A program made the position numbers and the translations under genes. The notes under the pieces are model-generated. The model worked only from the letters and a program-made list of their open reading frames with translations. It made no database searches and was not told the DNA's origin. Positions 47,240 to 64,000 of a stretch of 64,000 nucleotides of DNA are shown piece by piece. Within the stretch, counting starts at the first letter, position 1. Each line of letters opens with the position of its first letter. This DNA comes from Pontederia crassipes. Lineage: Eukaryota; Streptophyta; Magnoliopsida; Commelinales; Pontederiaceae. The DNA lies in contig CM060188.1 in NCBI GenBank assembly GCA_030549335.1, positions 43,055,696 through 43,119,695 on the forward strand, read 5' to 3'.

Positions 47240-47860
47240 TAAATCGTTATCATCATCATTGTCATTCCTAACATTTGACGCCGACGTACTCGATTCTTGA
47301 CCTTGCGAGGACTGAGTCTGTGGTTGGAGCACAGTCTAGATCATCTGCAAATGGAAGCTGCTGAGCTAGCTGCTCCGACATGAGTCCCCCGATGTTGACC
47401 AATGTGAGCTCTCAGGTGTGGTAGATGACCTTGGAACATATGAGCCGCCTGCATATCCTCCGCTCCTAGAAACCTGAGGGGCTCTGCCTAGGCCACGCAG
47501 TCTTCATGTCATACCAATCACCTCGTCCCAAACAGCAGCGTCCTCTATAAAATAGACAAATTATATATAACATTATAAATCATATAAATTATATAATATC
47601 AAAAAACATATATACATACAAAGTGTTATAATGTTATAAACATGAATCATTTTCAAGATACGTTATATGTGACTAATTATTAGGATCATCTCCATACTTC
47701 TCGACCATCTTCTTATTATACGCATCCTAAAAAATTTAAACATTGCATATTTGAAAAATCATCTAACCTAATGTAAACATGTGATGATACTTACCTGAGC
47801 AGTGGGCTTGACCAAGTCATTAGTCTTCCTACTCTTATGTGTGACGCAATGTCGACGCTA
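47240..47860 (-). pseudogene. En/Spm Ptta-type transposase exons
   Basis: Three exon-like pieces lie on the - strand. THKSRKTNDLVKPTAQ ends at a GTAAGT donor (about 47850-47795). DAYNKKMVEKYGDDP (about 47730-47683) follows a TTTTTTAG acceptor. EDAAVWDEVIGMT (about 47550) continues after a stop with RLRGLGRAPQVSRSGGYAGG and an Asp-rich end (47240). This is the C-terminal region of the plant Ptta/En/Spm transposase family (Transposase_24). In-frame stops make it inactive. Confidence 0.7.
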
Positions 47861-48029
47861 AGGTGACACAATCCATGATTCCATGATAAGAATATAAAAA
47901 TATTTTATCTATAATTAAGATACCATATATATTTTGTATATATATAATATATTGACATGTGTGCGTACACATCTAGGTATATATGTGTACTATGTTCTAG
48001 GTAAAGTATACATGTAGATTGTTAACATT

Positions 48030-48031
48030 CT

Positions 48032-48090
<59 letters not shown>

Positions 48091-48400
48091 TGTATGCATG
48101 TGTTTATATATGTATGTATATGTGTGTATTCATGTTTACATACATTAATACATCAACATTTGGGAATACATATGTAAGTAACATATATAGTTAGGAATCT
48201 ACGTATGTAGATAAAACATATAATATATGTAACATATGGTATAGAAATACATATGTAGGTAATTCATATAATGTCTAACATATAGTACACGAATATATAT
48301 GTAGATAACATATATAATATAGGTAACATATAGTATAGAAATACATATGTAAGTAACATATAGTGTAGGAATACATATGTAGGTAAAATACATATTAAAT
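48030..48400. repeat. TA / TATG microsatellite and ACATATGTAGGTAA repeats
   Basis: A (TA)n run (about 48035-48062) passes into (TATG)n (48061-48100). Beyond it, at 48190-48400, come about six irregular copies of a 30-40-bp unit containing GAAATACATATGTAGGTAAC. All lie inside the CACTA element. Confidence 0.75.
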
Positions 48401-48901
48401 TAGGAATATTTAATCTATTTATTCATTAAACTATAGTATGGATAACATTTTCATAGTTATACAAATTAACATTACCTACCTACTTGGTGCCACCATCAAA
48501 GGAGCGCAAGGCGTCTAATTAGCGTCACGTTGCCAATGATGCTAATTAGCATCCCAATAGTCGACGCTAAAATAGCGCAAGATATCGATGTCCATATTGA
48601 CTCCGTCATTAGCGTCAACTTACGTCCCACACGCTGTGATGCTAAACTAGTGTGACAATCTGTCGACGCCAATACAACGCTATAATTTATCGTATATTTT
48701 CTCATTTTTGCATGTGATAATAGTGGCGAGTCGACACATTGTAACACCAATGTGACGCTAAATTGAAGCTATGATGACACTGCTAGCATCACATTTTGGT
48801 GACACAATGTCATCACTTTAGTGATGCTATTGACGTCGACGTAGTGTCTCCTTATTGTGCGATGCTAATTGTTGTCGCTATTCGACAAATCTTTTGTAGC
48901 G

Positions 48902-49504
48902 TAGACAAGCCAAATTGAAAATATTGTATAATATTTTGTGGTGAGTTATTTGGAAAGAGACACTAAAGTGGAAGAAGAGGGGAACAGAAATGGACACGCG
49001 TGCACTAATTAGTAAAAACTAAAAAGGCACATAATAGAAAAAAGAAAAGTAGGCAAATGGCAAATGAAAAAGGCGGGCGTCCAAAAAATGAAAGGTCAAT
49101 TTGTAGCAACACTTGAAAATCTTGATGGATCGTTTGCCCATAATTTATGTCATCCTTTCATTCTATATAGCCCACGGTCTTCCGATGTTCTATTATAAAA
49201 TTAACAAAGCTACTCTTGGTCTGTTTTCCATTTATCAAAGTTAAAACTAACATGCATTAGTTAAGGTTTTGATAAGTTAAAAACAAATTGATGAGAAATT
49301 TAAGACGAAAAGAATCATGAAAACAAAAATAAATAAAAAATTTGATTCCCGATATTGAATTAAACTCGCTAGAATGGTTATATTATGTAATGATGTGTTG
49401 TTATTGATCTAAAATTATCTTTTTTATGAGTAGCTTGGTTAGTTTTTGTTACCACTCTCAATTAATTAAGTCGTAATTCTTCTAGTACAACGAGAACATG
49501 ATCG

Positions 49505-49551
<47 letters not shown>

Positions 49552-50440
49552 AAAAAGAACTTTGCAACATGCACACAGTCTAATTAAAGTTACCAGGCAG
49601 GAGGAAGCTGCGTGATGCAATACTCCATTGCTAGCAGTACTACTCCGGTACCTATTAGTCCTAATAATTGAGCTGAAGTGATCAGAGAAATGATAAATCT
49701 ATGAAGAGTGAATAGGGCTTTTCTGTAATGTGGGCACACAGATTTCTTAATAAGCAACTAAGCTAAAAGTGCATGCATGCATGCATGCATGGAGCTTAAT
49801 CGTGGAGCATTTTGTTAATTGCATTCGAGAGAGCGTGCGGGGCACGCGCCCTGCACCTGCCGTGGCTCCCTTGGAGTGCTTAATTCATGGCCAAACATAT
49901 CGACATGCCGCATCTCCCTCTCCCATGTCGGATATGCGAAATATATATATGTCGACCTATATACGCATGCACGTAGTGCGGCCGCCACTTAAAATTAATT
50001 GGCCTCCAACTCCACAAATCACGATCTAAGATAGATATGTGTATATTTTATATGATCTGATCGCAAAAGCTTAATTCATTATAATAATAATAATAATAAC
50101 CATATATATATGTATACATGCACTTGCTGATCCGTCACGCCTCCACAATGTGCAGATCATTGAGCGGGCGACTTATCCGAAGCTTTATACGCGGTATGTA
50201 AGAGAAACCCAAGCTTTCTCTAACCGCACTCATGAATACATGAAACTTTCTAAATATACATGCATATCTCCATTAAGAAAAGCCGTCCTCAATGCCTAGT
50301 CTGGAGTAGTGCTGGTTTCAGGTCAAACTATAGATGTACGTGCTTTAGGGTTGGCACCAGGCCGCTGCAAGCAAGCAAGACGTTCGAGGGACAGACAATA
50401 CGTGGCTTTTGGGATGCAGGTCCGGTCGTTTTGGTTTCTC
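48902..50440. other. gene-free stretch with TA microsatellite
   Basis: No gene is recognised. A pure (TA)n run lies at 49508-49549, (GCAT)n at 49773-49790 and (ATA)n at 50082-50097. Short frames here have no recognisable domain. Confidence 0.5.
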
Positions 50441-55390
<4,950 letters not shown>

Positions 55391-55406
55391 TCATGGATCA
55401 CGAATG

Positions 55407-55413
55407 TATATAA
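55407..55413 (+). promoter_or_regulatory. TATA box of the MATE gene
   Basis: TATATAA sits in a GTATATAACCAGCGG context, about 455 bp before the start codon. A leader follows, with a likely intron whose acceptor ATCTGCAG ends at 55770, so the last leader exon is 55771-55862. Confidence 0.5.
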
Positions 55414-55862
55414 CCAGCGGCGAAGCTGTGCGTTCATGCCACAAACGTCGGAGGATTCCCTGTTTGGCGCAGGCTCTGCATGCATTTTGCTTTACCCTTT
55501 TGCAACGTACGGTGAAGTGGGGGAAATCCAATGAACGCTGACGGCAGATCGAATTGACTGGTTTCTTTCTGTCAGATTTCTCAAGAGAAGAGGGAGGTGT
55601 ATCTGGTACAAAGAAAGCTGACTCTTTTGGTTACTTTGTTATGCTTTTGTTCGACTCCTTCTTGATTCATGCATGTCGGTGGAATTATACTTTTGTTTGG
55701 ATGCTTTGGTTCCTGGATTCCATTTATATGTGTATTATATAAACGGATGCATTCTTCGTACGATCTGCAGGAGTGGATAGAAGCGTGCCTGCAGCTTTGC
55801 CGGTGACCGGGAAAGTTGGAGCTCGAACTGCTGGCATCTGAATAGACTAAATCCCGTTTTTG

Positions 55863-58800
55863 ATGGAAGCAACTCCGACTGAATCCGAGAAGCAGGTTAC
55901 AGTGGCCAGCCACACAGAGGCCACCGTCTCAGAGAGACACCCCAAGGAAGCAGTGCCAGTCTCCTGTGCAGAAGTCAACTACGGTGCATTGCCCCCAGCA
56001 GAGACGCATAGGAGGCCGAGGCAGTCCGGCCTCCATATCTTCTTTCTGGACATACGGTGATGCTGCTGCGCTACTTTGTTTCTGTTCAATGATGTTGTTG
56101 TCTCTGCAGTTTTGACATGGCCTCACTGTGTATATTTGCTGGCTTCTTTCCGGGCAGACATGTCTTTAAGCTGGACGAGCTGGGGTTGGAGGTCTTGAGG
56201 ATGGCTATTCCGGCAGCTCTGGCTTTGGCGGCCGATCCACTTGCCTCGCTGGTTGACACAGCATTCATTGGTCGTTTAGGTTTGTTCAATTATAATTTAT
56301 AGTTCTCTTTTTTTTTTTTCAGTCTCAACTCTCAACTCTCATCAGATATGTCAAATAGAGTTCTGTAATCATTGATTGAGCATCTCATGCAAGCTCACTT
56401 ATTAATCATCTATCATCTTTTTGGCTGCTGAGATGAAGCCTGAATCTTCTATAAATTTTGTGAACAGGGTCCGTTGAGATTGCCGCTGTAGGGGTGTCTA
56501 TTGCTATCTTCAATCAGGTCTCAAAGATTTGCATCTACCCTCTCGTCAGTGTCACGACATCATTTGTGGCCGAGGAGGATGCCATCATGAATGGAAGCGT
56601 CGAAGAACTTAAAAATGGCGATATAGAAAAGGATTACCCTGCGAACACAAACAATGAGAAGTCTGATAAAATGAACAATGAGAAGAAAGAGCTGCCTCCA
56701 TCCCCTGGTACATATATTGATATTGGAAAAGTATTATATTAAAATTCGGATTAGTAAGACTTGGCGTCACACTGTAAAAATTCTAGTTGCAGAATCTGAG
56801 GAAGAGCACAGCAATGTGCCATGCACCGAGGGAAACTGTGTACAACTGTCGACGCTGGCAAGCAAAAGGAAATATGTTCCTTCAGTTTCATCGGCGCTTG
56901 TCGTCGGCGCAGTTCTCGGACTTGTTCAGACCATTTTTCTAACTTTTGCAGCAAAGACAGTGTTGAGGATCATGGGTGTGAAGCCTGTAAGTACAACTAC
57001 TTACCAACATGTTCAACCAAATTGCTTGGGAAGAGTTCAATTGTGACATCACTGCTTTTAGCAGTCTGATATATTTAGATGCCTCATAAAAATTTGAAAA
57101 GGACATATCACCTCCTCTGCTGATCCACTCCAAATAAATTATTTTTCTCTGGTAACACATCTGAACAAATATCGAAATTAGGAAAATTGAAATGGGCATG
57201 GGCCACATTGATATATCTTCCCCACTTGTGATAAATTTCCTTAGCTTATTTGTTTTCATCATTCATCCAAAAAAGATTTTCTTAATTCTCAATATGTCAT
57301 CATGATATGAACCTGCATTTAGTGCTGTCCTGTAGTTTACAAAAAATCAGCCATCTTGTGTGTGATATGAAATATTTCCTTCTGGAAGTAGACATGGAAA
57401 ATTCCTCTCCAACAAAAATTGACAGTGGAATCTGAAATGATTGATTTCTTGAACCAGAGAAGTTGTGTACCAAATATAAAATAATGGTACTGAAGAATAT
57501 AGACACAATTATAAAGCAATAAGAAGGGCCGAGCTCGTCCATTGCCTGAAATTTGTGAAATTGCCTATGCTAACAGTGACTAGAGGTGCATATTTTGACT
57601 CAGATGTCCATATCATTCCATCTTTTAGTAGTGGAATTTCTTTGCAATCTCATGAAAACATAAGCATACTCATAAAGGCAGTAAACACTAATTGATCATC
57701 CATCTTTTCAATATGTTTTCTGCTATATAAAAGTTTCTTGTGCATACAAGAGGATATCATATGTAAAGGAACATAATTCTCTCTCTTTCCATGTTGAACT
57801 AGATTTCAAATTGTTCATAATAACATGGCATTGTGGCGCAGGGTTCCCCCATGCTGGCCCCAGCATTGCGGTATTTGACATTGAGGTCACTTGGTGCACC
57901 TGCTGTTCTCTTGTCTCTGGCCATGCAAGGAGTTTTCCGAGGACTTAAAGACACGAAAACTCCTCTATATGCTACTGGTAAACATATCATTAACTAAAAT
58001 TTGGAATTTTACTGAAATCGTCCATCTTTCACATGAAAGTTACATTCGGAGTATTTGTGACCTCCTAGTTGATTTGCATGCATAAAGTTGCTAACCTTTG
58101 TAGGAACATTGCCCCTCCCTTCTTTTCTGCATCTTCGGAGAACTGTACTATCATTTAACAAGAACGTGCTTTCTATCATTCAGGATGAATCTATTCCATG
58201 TTGTGTGCACTTGTATAGATTATACTCCATGAACTCAATTCTATCTTCTTTGGGATATTGCAGTCGCAGGAGATGTGACCAATATTGTACTAGACCCCAT
58301 TCTGATGTTTGTCTGCCATATGGGAGTCACTGGTGCAGCAATTGCCCATGTCATCTCCCAGTAAGTTCTGACTTTTTACCTTTGGCTCTGTCAGTGTTGT
58401 TCAGTTAATTCTGGTCCAGCTACTGTATATTGTGTTTCTTTTTAAGTGATACAGATACTCCATGTTGTTGAAATCTTGATATTTGTTCTTTGTAGGTACC
58501 TCATAACACTGATATTGCTGTGTAGACTAGTTCAAAAAGTTGATGTTGTGCCTCCTAGTATCAAGGCTCTTAAATTCAGACGGTTTCTAAGATGCGGTAA
58601 TGCGATTTTCTTCCGCCAAAGGGAAGTAGAAGCTTTCAGCCTATCATCAGTACTGAATTCTGTTATTCTGATCATGGTGTTTTTCTTCTTTGTAATGTAG
58701 GATTTCTATTGCTGGCAAGGGTGATAGCGGTAACATGCTGTGTCACACTGGCGGCTTCTTTGGCAGCACACAAAGGGCCAACTCCCATGGCTGCTTTCCA

Positions 58801-60241
58801 GATTTGCCTGCAGCTTTGGTTATCAACATCTCTACTTGCTGATGGACTGGCAGTTGCCGGACAGGTTACAATTCCACGTTTTGGCCTCTTTACATAACAT
58901 AATATTCATCTCGCTGAATCACATTTTATACCTTCAACACTATAATTTGGTAAACATGCATCCTTAACATACAAAATTGGTTGCCCATAAAATCAAAACA
59001 TGACAAGCAATCGTCAGGGTCAATGAAGTCTTGCTCCATTTCTATTAATCACAACCAAAGATATTTCTAATTACAGATATATTCGACGATTTCTGCAGGC
59101 CATACTCGCGAATTCATTTGCGAAAGCTGATCATCCCAAGATCGTTGCTGCCACAGCTCGTGTGCTGCAGGTCAAAATTAAGTTAACTTCTTTGTAGTTA
59201 TAAAGAATTGTGTTCAATGCGCATATAAAAAAATAATATGTTCTGAAGAATGGAAGTTCATAATGCAGTTGAGCATTGTCCTGGGCTTGGCCCTCACAGT
59301 TCTGCTTGGAGTAGGCATTCAGTTTGGATCAGGAGTGTTCACGAGGGACGTCGATGTACAGAAGATAATTCGTAAAGGGATCCCGGTACGTGTTCTAAAT
59401 ATCGAATCTTGATTTGAAAAAAAGAACTGGTTATAGTCCCTTGCTAAAATAAACAGTCACAGAGATGGTGTTATAAGAAGTGTATAAAAAGATCAGCAAG
59501 GGGCAGTCTTTTGTTCTGTTTTGCTTCTGTTGCTTTAATGTTCTCAATTACAACTTTTCTGTCCATTTGACAATAAATTTCGGTCAGTTTGTTGCTGGAA
59601 CTCAAACAATCAATTCACTGGCCTTTGTATTTGATGGGATCAACTTCGGAGCATCTGACTACACTTATTCTGCATATTCCATGGCAAGTCCCTCGTCACT
59701 GTGCACTCTGAAAGAAGCCAGCAAAACTACTATTTACTAGCCTAATTCTGAATTCATTTTTCATTCCCTTGTGAGAAAATATCATTTCCGAACTCGTCTC
59801 GTTTCTTACATTCAGAATTCTGATTAAGAATCTGGTGCTGGTTCTATTTATTTATTTATTTTTCCTGCTCTCATCAGGTTGCTGTTGCTGCAGTCAGTAT
59901 TCCATGTCTGATATACCTCTCCTCTAACCATGGGTTCATAGGCATTTGGATCGCCCTAACAATCTACATGAGCATTAGGACTCTCGCCAGTGTTTGGAGG
60001 TAACAAGCAACAAAAACATAATTTTCTTCTTCCCTTTTTTTTGCCAACTTGTTATCTATCTATCATTTGTCATCAATTATCCTCTAAATTATTAGTAAAG
60101 AAAGATATCGAAATAAATAAAAAAAATATGCATTAGAAGTTAGAACATGCTCATTAAGCTATCTATATGTAATTGATGTTGTATTTGATCTCATGCAGGA
60201 TGAGTGCAGCGAGGGGTCCCTGGACTTTCCTTCGGAAATGA
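55863..60241 (+). CDS. citrate-type MATE transporter (FRD3/AACT clade)
   Basis: Members of this clade sit in the plasma membrane. They export citrate for iron movement in the xylem or for aluminium tolerance at the root. Thirteen exons splice in phase to 565 residues: 55863-56056, 56158-56279, 56468-56707, 56793-56986, 57842-57977, 58264-58360, 58496-58596, 58701-58864, 59099-59170, 59269-59385, 59588-59683, 59878-59999 and 60199-60241. Family blocks are FKLDELGLEVLRMAIPAALA, LAADPLASLVDTAFIGRLG, GVSIAIFNQVSKICIYPLVS, VTTSFVAEEDA, GSPMLAPALRYLTLRSLGAP, GVFRGLKDTKTPLYAT and GINFGASDYTYSAYSM. A long hydrophilic loop after the second helix (KNGDIEKDYPANTNNEKSDK region) marks the FRD3/AACT clade. 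About twelve helices are expected. Eleven of the twelve introns are GT-AG and one is GC-AG. Iron versus aluminium function cannot be decided from sequence. Confidence 0.92.
59684..59877 (+). other. GC-AG intron in the MATE gene
   Basis: The frame requires a junction after ATG at 59681-59683, where the intron starts GCAAGT. It ends CATCAG at 59877 and continues with GTTGCTGTTGCTGCA (VAVAA). The GCAAGT donor is the usual form of the rare GC-AG class. The nearest GT, 4 bp downstream, would shift the frame. Confidence 0.85.
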
Positions 60242-60306
60242 TTTGGCTCCTTTTTCATAGATTATGTTATTAACTCGCCCTCATTAATTCCACTTTCAGA
60301 CATGAA

Positions 60307-60310
<4 letters not shown>

Positions 60311-60376
<66 letters not shown>
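60311..60376. repeat. compound (TA)n(GA)n microsatellite in the MATE 3' UTR
   Basis: A (TA)n run of about 32 bp passes into (GA)n of about 35 bp, starting 70 bp after the stop codon. It is probably transcribed as part of the 3' UTR. Confidence 0.9.
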
Positions 60377-60379
<3 letters not shown>

Positions 60380-60764
60380 GTTACAGGACTGATGAGGCAT
60401 GATTTTGGTGTATGATCATACTACAAATTCATGAGCAAAAAGCATATACGTGTTTTAAATTAATTATATATGCAAGTGTCGAGATGCACTGATTGAATAT
60501 GAATCAATATGCCGAGTTCAGAAGCTAATATTATCAGGGGAATCAGCTGTTTGCTTACTGCAATTTCCACACTTTTTTTTAATACATATGGAGGTGCATA
60601 GATTTTATGAAAAAAAAATAAAGATCGAAAATAAAGAATACTAATAGGATTCAAATTCGTGATCTCTGACTACATCCTCATTTACCAATTTACACACTCT
60701 TTGATCCATGCAATTCACGAAGGAATCAAAGCGAGGATGAAGTATATAAATAACAGTTTAAAAT
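60377..60764. other. gene-free stretch after the MATE gene
   Basis: This is probably the 3' UTR and flanking DNA. No gene was recognised. Confidence 0.5.
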
Positions 60765-61420
60765 AGGGCTGTCAATCAGAAGCAAAAAGGAGAATAATCC
60801 TGTTCTAGATATTTATTTCATTTTATTAATTGTGTATTTACATTCTCTTAAGTCACAAGCCTATGAAGGAATGAGGAAAAAATAAATAGAAAAATTTACT
60901 AAAAAAATAAAAAAGGAAAAAAAAAATCTACACATAAAAGAGAGAAAATATTGATATGAATAACAACTAATGCTATGGTGGATACCAGATAGAGGAGATT
61001 TTAGTGTTTATAGATCGGAATTGACCTGCCCCGACTCGATCTGTCTTTTGATTTGATTGAGTTAGGTCGGGTCAATTCTTTTTGGAGGGTTGGATCAGGT
61101 GAGGTTACCAGACCACTAACCTGACCATCATTTTTTCTTTTATTTTTTTCTATTATTTAATATAAAAAATATTATATAATATTTATTTCAAAAGCATAAA
61201 ATAATGTGTTAGACATTTAAATATTATTTCACACATATAAAATATTTTATTTTAATATTTTTTATACAAAATATAAGTTGAAAACTAAAAAAATAAAAAG
61301 TCGACTCGAGTCGAAAAAATTTGACTCGTACCCGATCCGAAATCAGGTCGATGTCGCGTCGGATTCGACCCGATCCGAGGGGATCATCGGATTCGCGGGT
61401 CGATTCGACTAACAGCCTAA
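60765..61420. repeat. GGTCGGGTC-type dispersed repeat, MITE-like
   Basis: The left edge TAGGGCTGTCAATC and the reverse complement of the right edge (TAATTAGGCTGTTAGTC) share AGG.CTGT.A. The inside holds GGTCGGGTCAATTC and GACCCGATCCGAGG near the ends around an AT-rich middle. Related sequence lies at 52083-52450. It resembles a non-autonomous DNA element. The class and target duplication are not settled. Confidence 0.45.
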
Positions 61421-64000
61421 TTAGATGAGTGAAAAATGAATTATTATAATTAAAGTTAGTGCCTAGGTTAAAAGAAATTATTATAATTGGATGGGCGAAT
61501 GCTAAGTAAAACCCGAAGTAGTGTGCAATGATAGATGTCGAATTCGAGTATCATGGTTTCTTGCCTCTCATCTTTAATTGATTTTCATATGTTAAATAAA
61601 TAAAAATATGGCAATCAATGCAAATTAAGAATTTGTTTAATTGTTTTTATATGTTAAATAAATAAAATATGACAACCAATGCAAATTAAGAATTTGTTTG
61701 GATCGAGAGTTTTTAAGGGATAATGTGATATATTGGAGTATAAATTTTGTTTGAATAGTGATTTTATATTAGTTAGAAGTGGTAAGGTGGAATTAATAAT
61801 TTTACATTAAATTGATCGTTCTTTTCGTTCTCTCTCCATCTCTCTTCTCTTTTATCTCATCAATCCCACATTTTTTATATTTATTAATCGTTAATTGTTA
61901 TAAATACTTTAAATATATAATGAATGATAAAAATAATTTTTGTTCAAATAAAATTATTATTACCTTATTTCATATTTTATTATAATTATTATTCAAATAT
62001 AAATTTTGGCATATTATATTTTATCACCCTACCATATTGGACCAGGTTGAAGGTGAAAGGAATGTAAGGAATGAGAAGGAAAATAAGGATAATCTGTTTT
62101 TTCGTTTGGTTGAGTTTAAGTTGGAGGAGAAAAAAAGGGAAAGTTCTCTCATTTTTCTTCCATCTCCTTCTAATCAAGGTGAAAAGAAGTGGAAAGACAT
62201 TTAATATATACTTCTAATTTGAACCAAATAAATTAAACATACAACTATATATGTAAAGGATAAAATCGTCTAAATAAATTAATCGCTTAACATTCATTCT
62301 CTTCTCTTCCATTTAATAATACAAATATGAGTAACTATTCACTTTTATTTTTTCTACGTTCTCTTCCCATCATTTTCTTTAGCGCTCTTTACTTTTTTCT
62401 TTTTTTTAATAAATTTTGAACCAAACAGACCCTTAATGTATTCAATGTGGAACTATTCACTTGTGCATATGTTTCCTTTACTCTAATTATATAATAACTA
62501 AATTTTGTCTTTATTTTTTTATGTTATTAATGTGTATCTTTCGATTTGTACATTTTTTTTTTACAATTGTTTTTCCTATATATTTAATTTAGGAATGTTA
62601 AACTATTTTATATACATTTTTTTATTCTCATTTTATGGTTATAATACATAATGTTTTTTTCAATAATTGTCACTTCATTTTTCATATAGAAATTTCTATA
62701 TTAAAATTTATTAAATATTAATATAAATTTATTAGCTATTAAGTTAATATGTACTCATTTTAAAATTTTAATTTATGATTAATGTAATATTTGGGTGGAT
62801 TAAATATATCTTTTAAAATTATAATATTTTATTATTATCCAAATCGATCGGTCCAACCAATCTAATCAATTCAACATGAAATGAAAGCTTATCCGGATTG
62901 ATGTCCGTGTAGTTTAGAATTTACTACATCTTCTTACTTTTTTGTTTCGTATTTCAAAAGATAAAAATAAAAATTGCAAAAAATTGTAACGAAAATTTGA
63001 GGATAAAAAGAGTACGATTAATAACAATAAAAATAGCACAAACGGTCTCATAAACAGTATTTTTAAGATCGACCGTACAACCGGTCATCGCAAATAGACT
63101 ATATCATTTTTATAAAAAAAATTGCAAAAAAAAAACATTGAAACATGTCAACCTGGCCCAAAACAACTAAATCCAATTTTTTTAAAAATTCGATGAAAAA
63201 ATGAAGAATATATTCAAAAGACGAAAAAAAATAAGGAAACTAAATTTCAGTAAAAAAAGATGGGAGAATAGGAAGAAGAAAAAGGTAAACAGTATAATTT
63301 ATGGGATGCATTGAAAAAGAAAAATTATAGTAAAGAAAGTATTTGAATTTGAAAGATAAAATATGGTAAAATAGTAATAAAGAAAAAATTAAAGAAAAGA
63401 GGAATTCTCTATAAAATTCTAAAATAATAGATGATAAATTTTAAAATCATTATAATTTTTTACAAAAAGGTGAATGAATAGGAAAGGAGAAAAAAAAACA
63501 AAGTAGATTTTATGGGATGAGTTAAAAAGGAAACTAATGATAAAGAAAGTAAATTTTAATTTGAAAGATAAAATTGTCTGAAAATAGTAATAAAAGATTA
63601 AAGAAAAGAGGAAATTATTCACAAAACTCATAAATAAGAAGATGAAAATATTTTATTAATGTTTGATTACTTTAAAATTATTATTAATATGATTTATTTT
63701 ACTTTTTATACTTTTTTATCATTTATATGTTTAGAGGTGATAAAATAATATTTGCTAAAATAATGATCCAATATGAATTAGGCAGACTCGATTGAGTTGA
63801 TCCAACTATCACATGATCCAATTTTAAAACATTGCCCATAAACAAAAAAAAAAAAAAACACAAATGCTAATGTTATAGAATAAGCTCCAACCCAATGAGA
63901 AGATAGGTACCTTGCTGAGATATGACAGAAAATTGTCCACGGATGTGTTTGAATGGAGAGTTAAGAAGGGATAGATTAGGTTTAATTGGGGTGGATGAGT
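61421..64000. other. AT-rich intergenic stretch to the window end
   Basis: No gene is visible. A short direct repeat (TATGTTAAATAAATAAAAATATG...CAATCAATGCAAATTAAG) occurs at about 61588-61630 and 61648-61692, a 60-bp tandem pair. The pieces TTTGTTTGGATCGAGAG (61695) and GAACCAAACAGACCCTTAATG (62419) look like opposite ends of a MITE of about 0.7 kb, but this was not verified. Confidence 0.5.

Larger units (their letters stand above)
45509..48901 (-). mobile_element. CACTA (En/Spm) DNA transposon, decayed
   Basis: The left end reads CACTACAAGAAATCTGTTAA, the hallmark of CACTA elements. The reverse complement of the right end reads CGCTACAAAAGATTTGTCGA. Both are followed by ATAGCGAC and by many subterminal copies of TTAGCGTC/GACGCTAA (45540-46140, 46560-47000, 48500-48890). 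A second, imperfect left end (AACTACAAGAAATCTATCAA) lies at 46534, so the left part is duplicated or two elements are nested. The middle keeps - strand transposase exons. No matching 3-bp target duplication remains (TGA versus TAG). Confidence 0.85.

Overview
The window is nuclear DNA of a flowering plant, most likely a monocot. It has GT-AG introns and long AT-rich intergenic stretches full of decayed plant transposons. The first exon of one gene is very GC-rich and its later exons are not, which is a typical monocot gradient. The lineage below that cannot be fixed from sequence alone. Three real host genes are visible, all on the + strand: an NF-YA transcription factor (coding 7565-11151), a plastid 2-oxoglutarate/malate translocator of the DiT1 type (29573-32496), and a citrate-type MATE transporter of the FRD3/AACT clade (55863-60241). 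All three could be spliced by eye into continuous frames of 318, 557 and 565 residues.

Layout: 1-4300 is decayed repeat DNA. 4298-5124 is a compact GC-rich element with terminal inverted repeats and stacked palindromes. 5250-5715 is a tandem duplication. 5720-11900 is the NF-YA gene with its promoter, a leader intron and a 3' UTR carrying a miR169-like target site. 12000-18380 is AT-rich intergenic DNA with a perfect 36-bp inverted repeat. 18380-21115 is a clean nested insertion: a Mutator-like element with a 9-bp target duplication, into whose right-hand duplication an RTE-type LINE later jumped (19-bp duplication). 22370-22560 is a tRNA-derived SINE and 23225-27530 a decayed L1-type LINE. 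27990-28672 is a MITE-like element. 29000-33000 is the DiT1 gene with two G-boxes upstream.

34300-48901 is a stack of transposons. It holds Ty3/gypsy (Athila/Tat-type) sequence on the - strand, with pol, a third ORF, an LTR bounded by a polypurine tract and a primer-binding site, and then a second gag. A 2.65-kb solo LTR lies inside it, and a CACTA (En/Spm) element abuts its pol. 48902-55390 is gene-free with a very long GA microsatellite. 55400-60380 is the MATE gene, which has one GC-AG intron and an AT/GA microsatellite in its 3' UTR. The rest is AT-rich intergenic DNA.

The three host genes have unrelated jobs (transcription, photorespiratory and nitrogen carbon-skeleton transport, and citrate export) and show no sign of functional clustering. 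I found no convincing new biological system. The most informative signals are the nested insertions with readable target duplications, a 36-bp RTE tail in an NF-YA intron that stays in frame, the repeat-dense solo LTR, and the C-to-T decay of retrotransposon genes.
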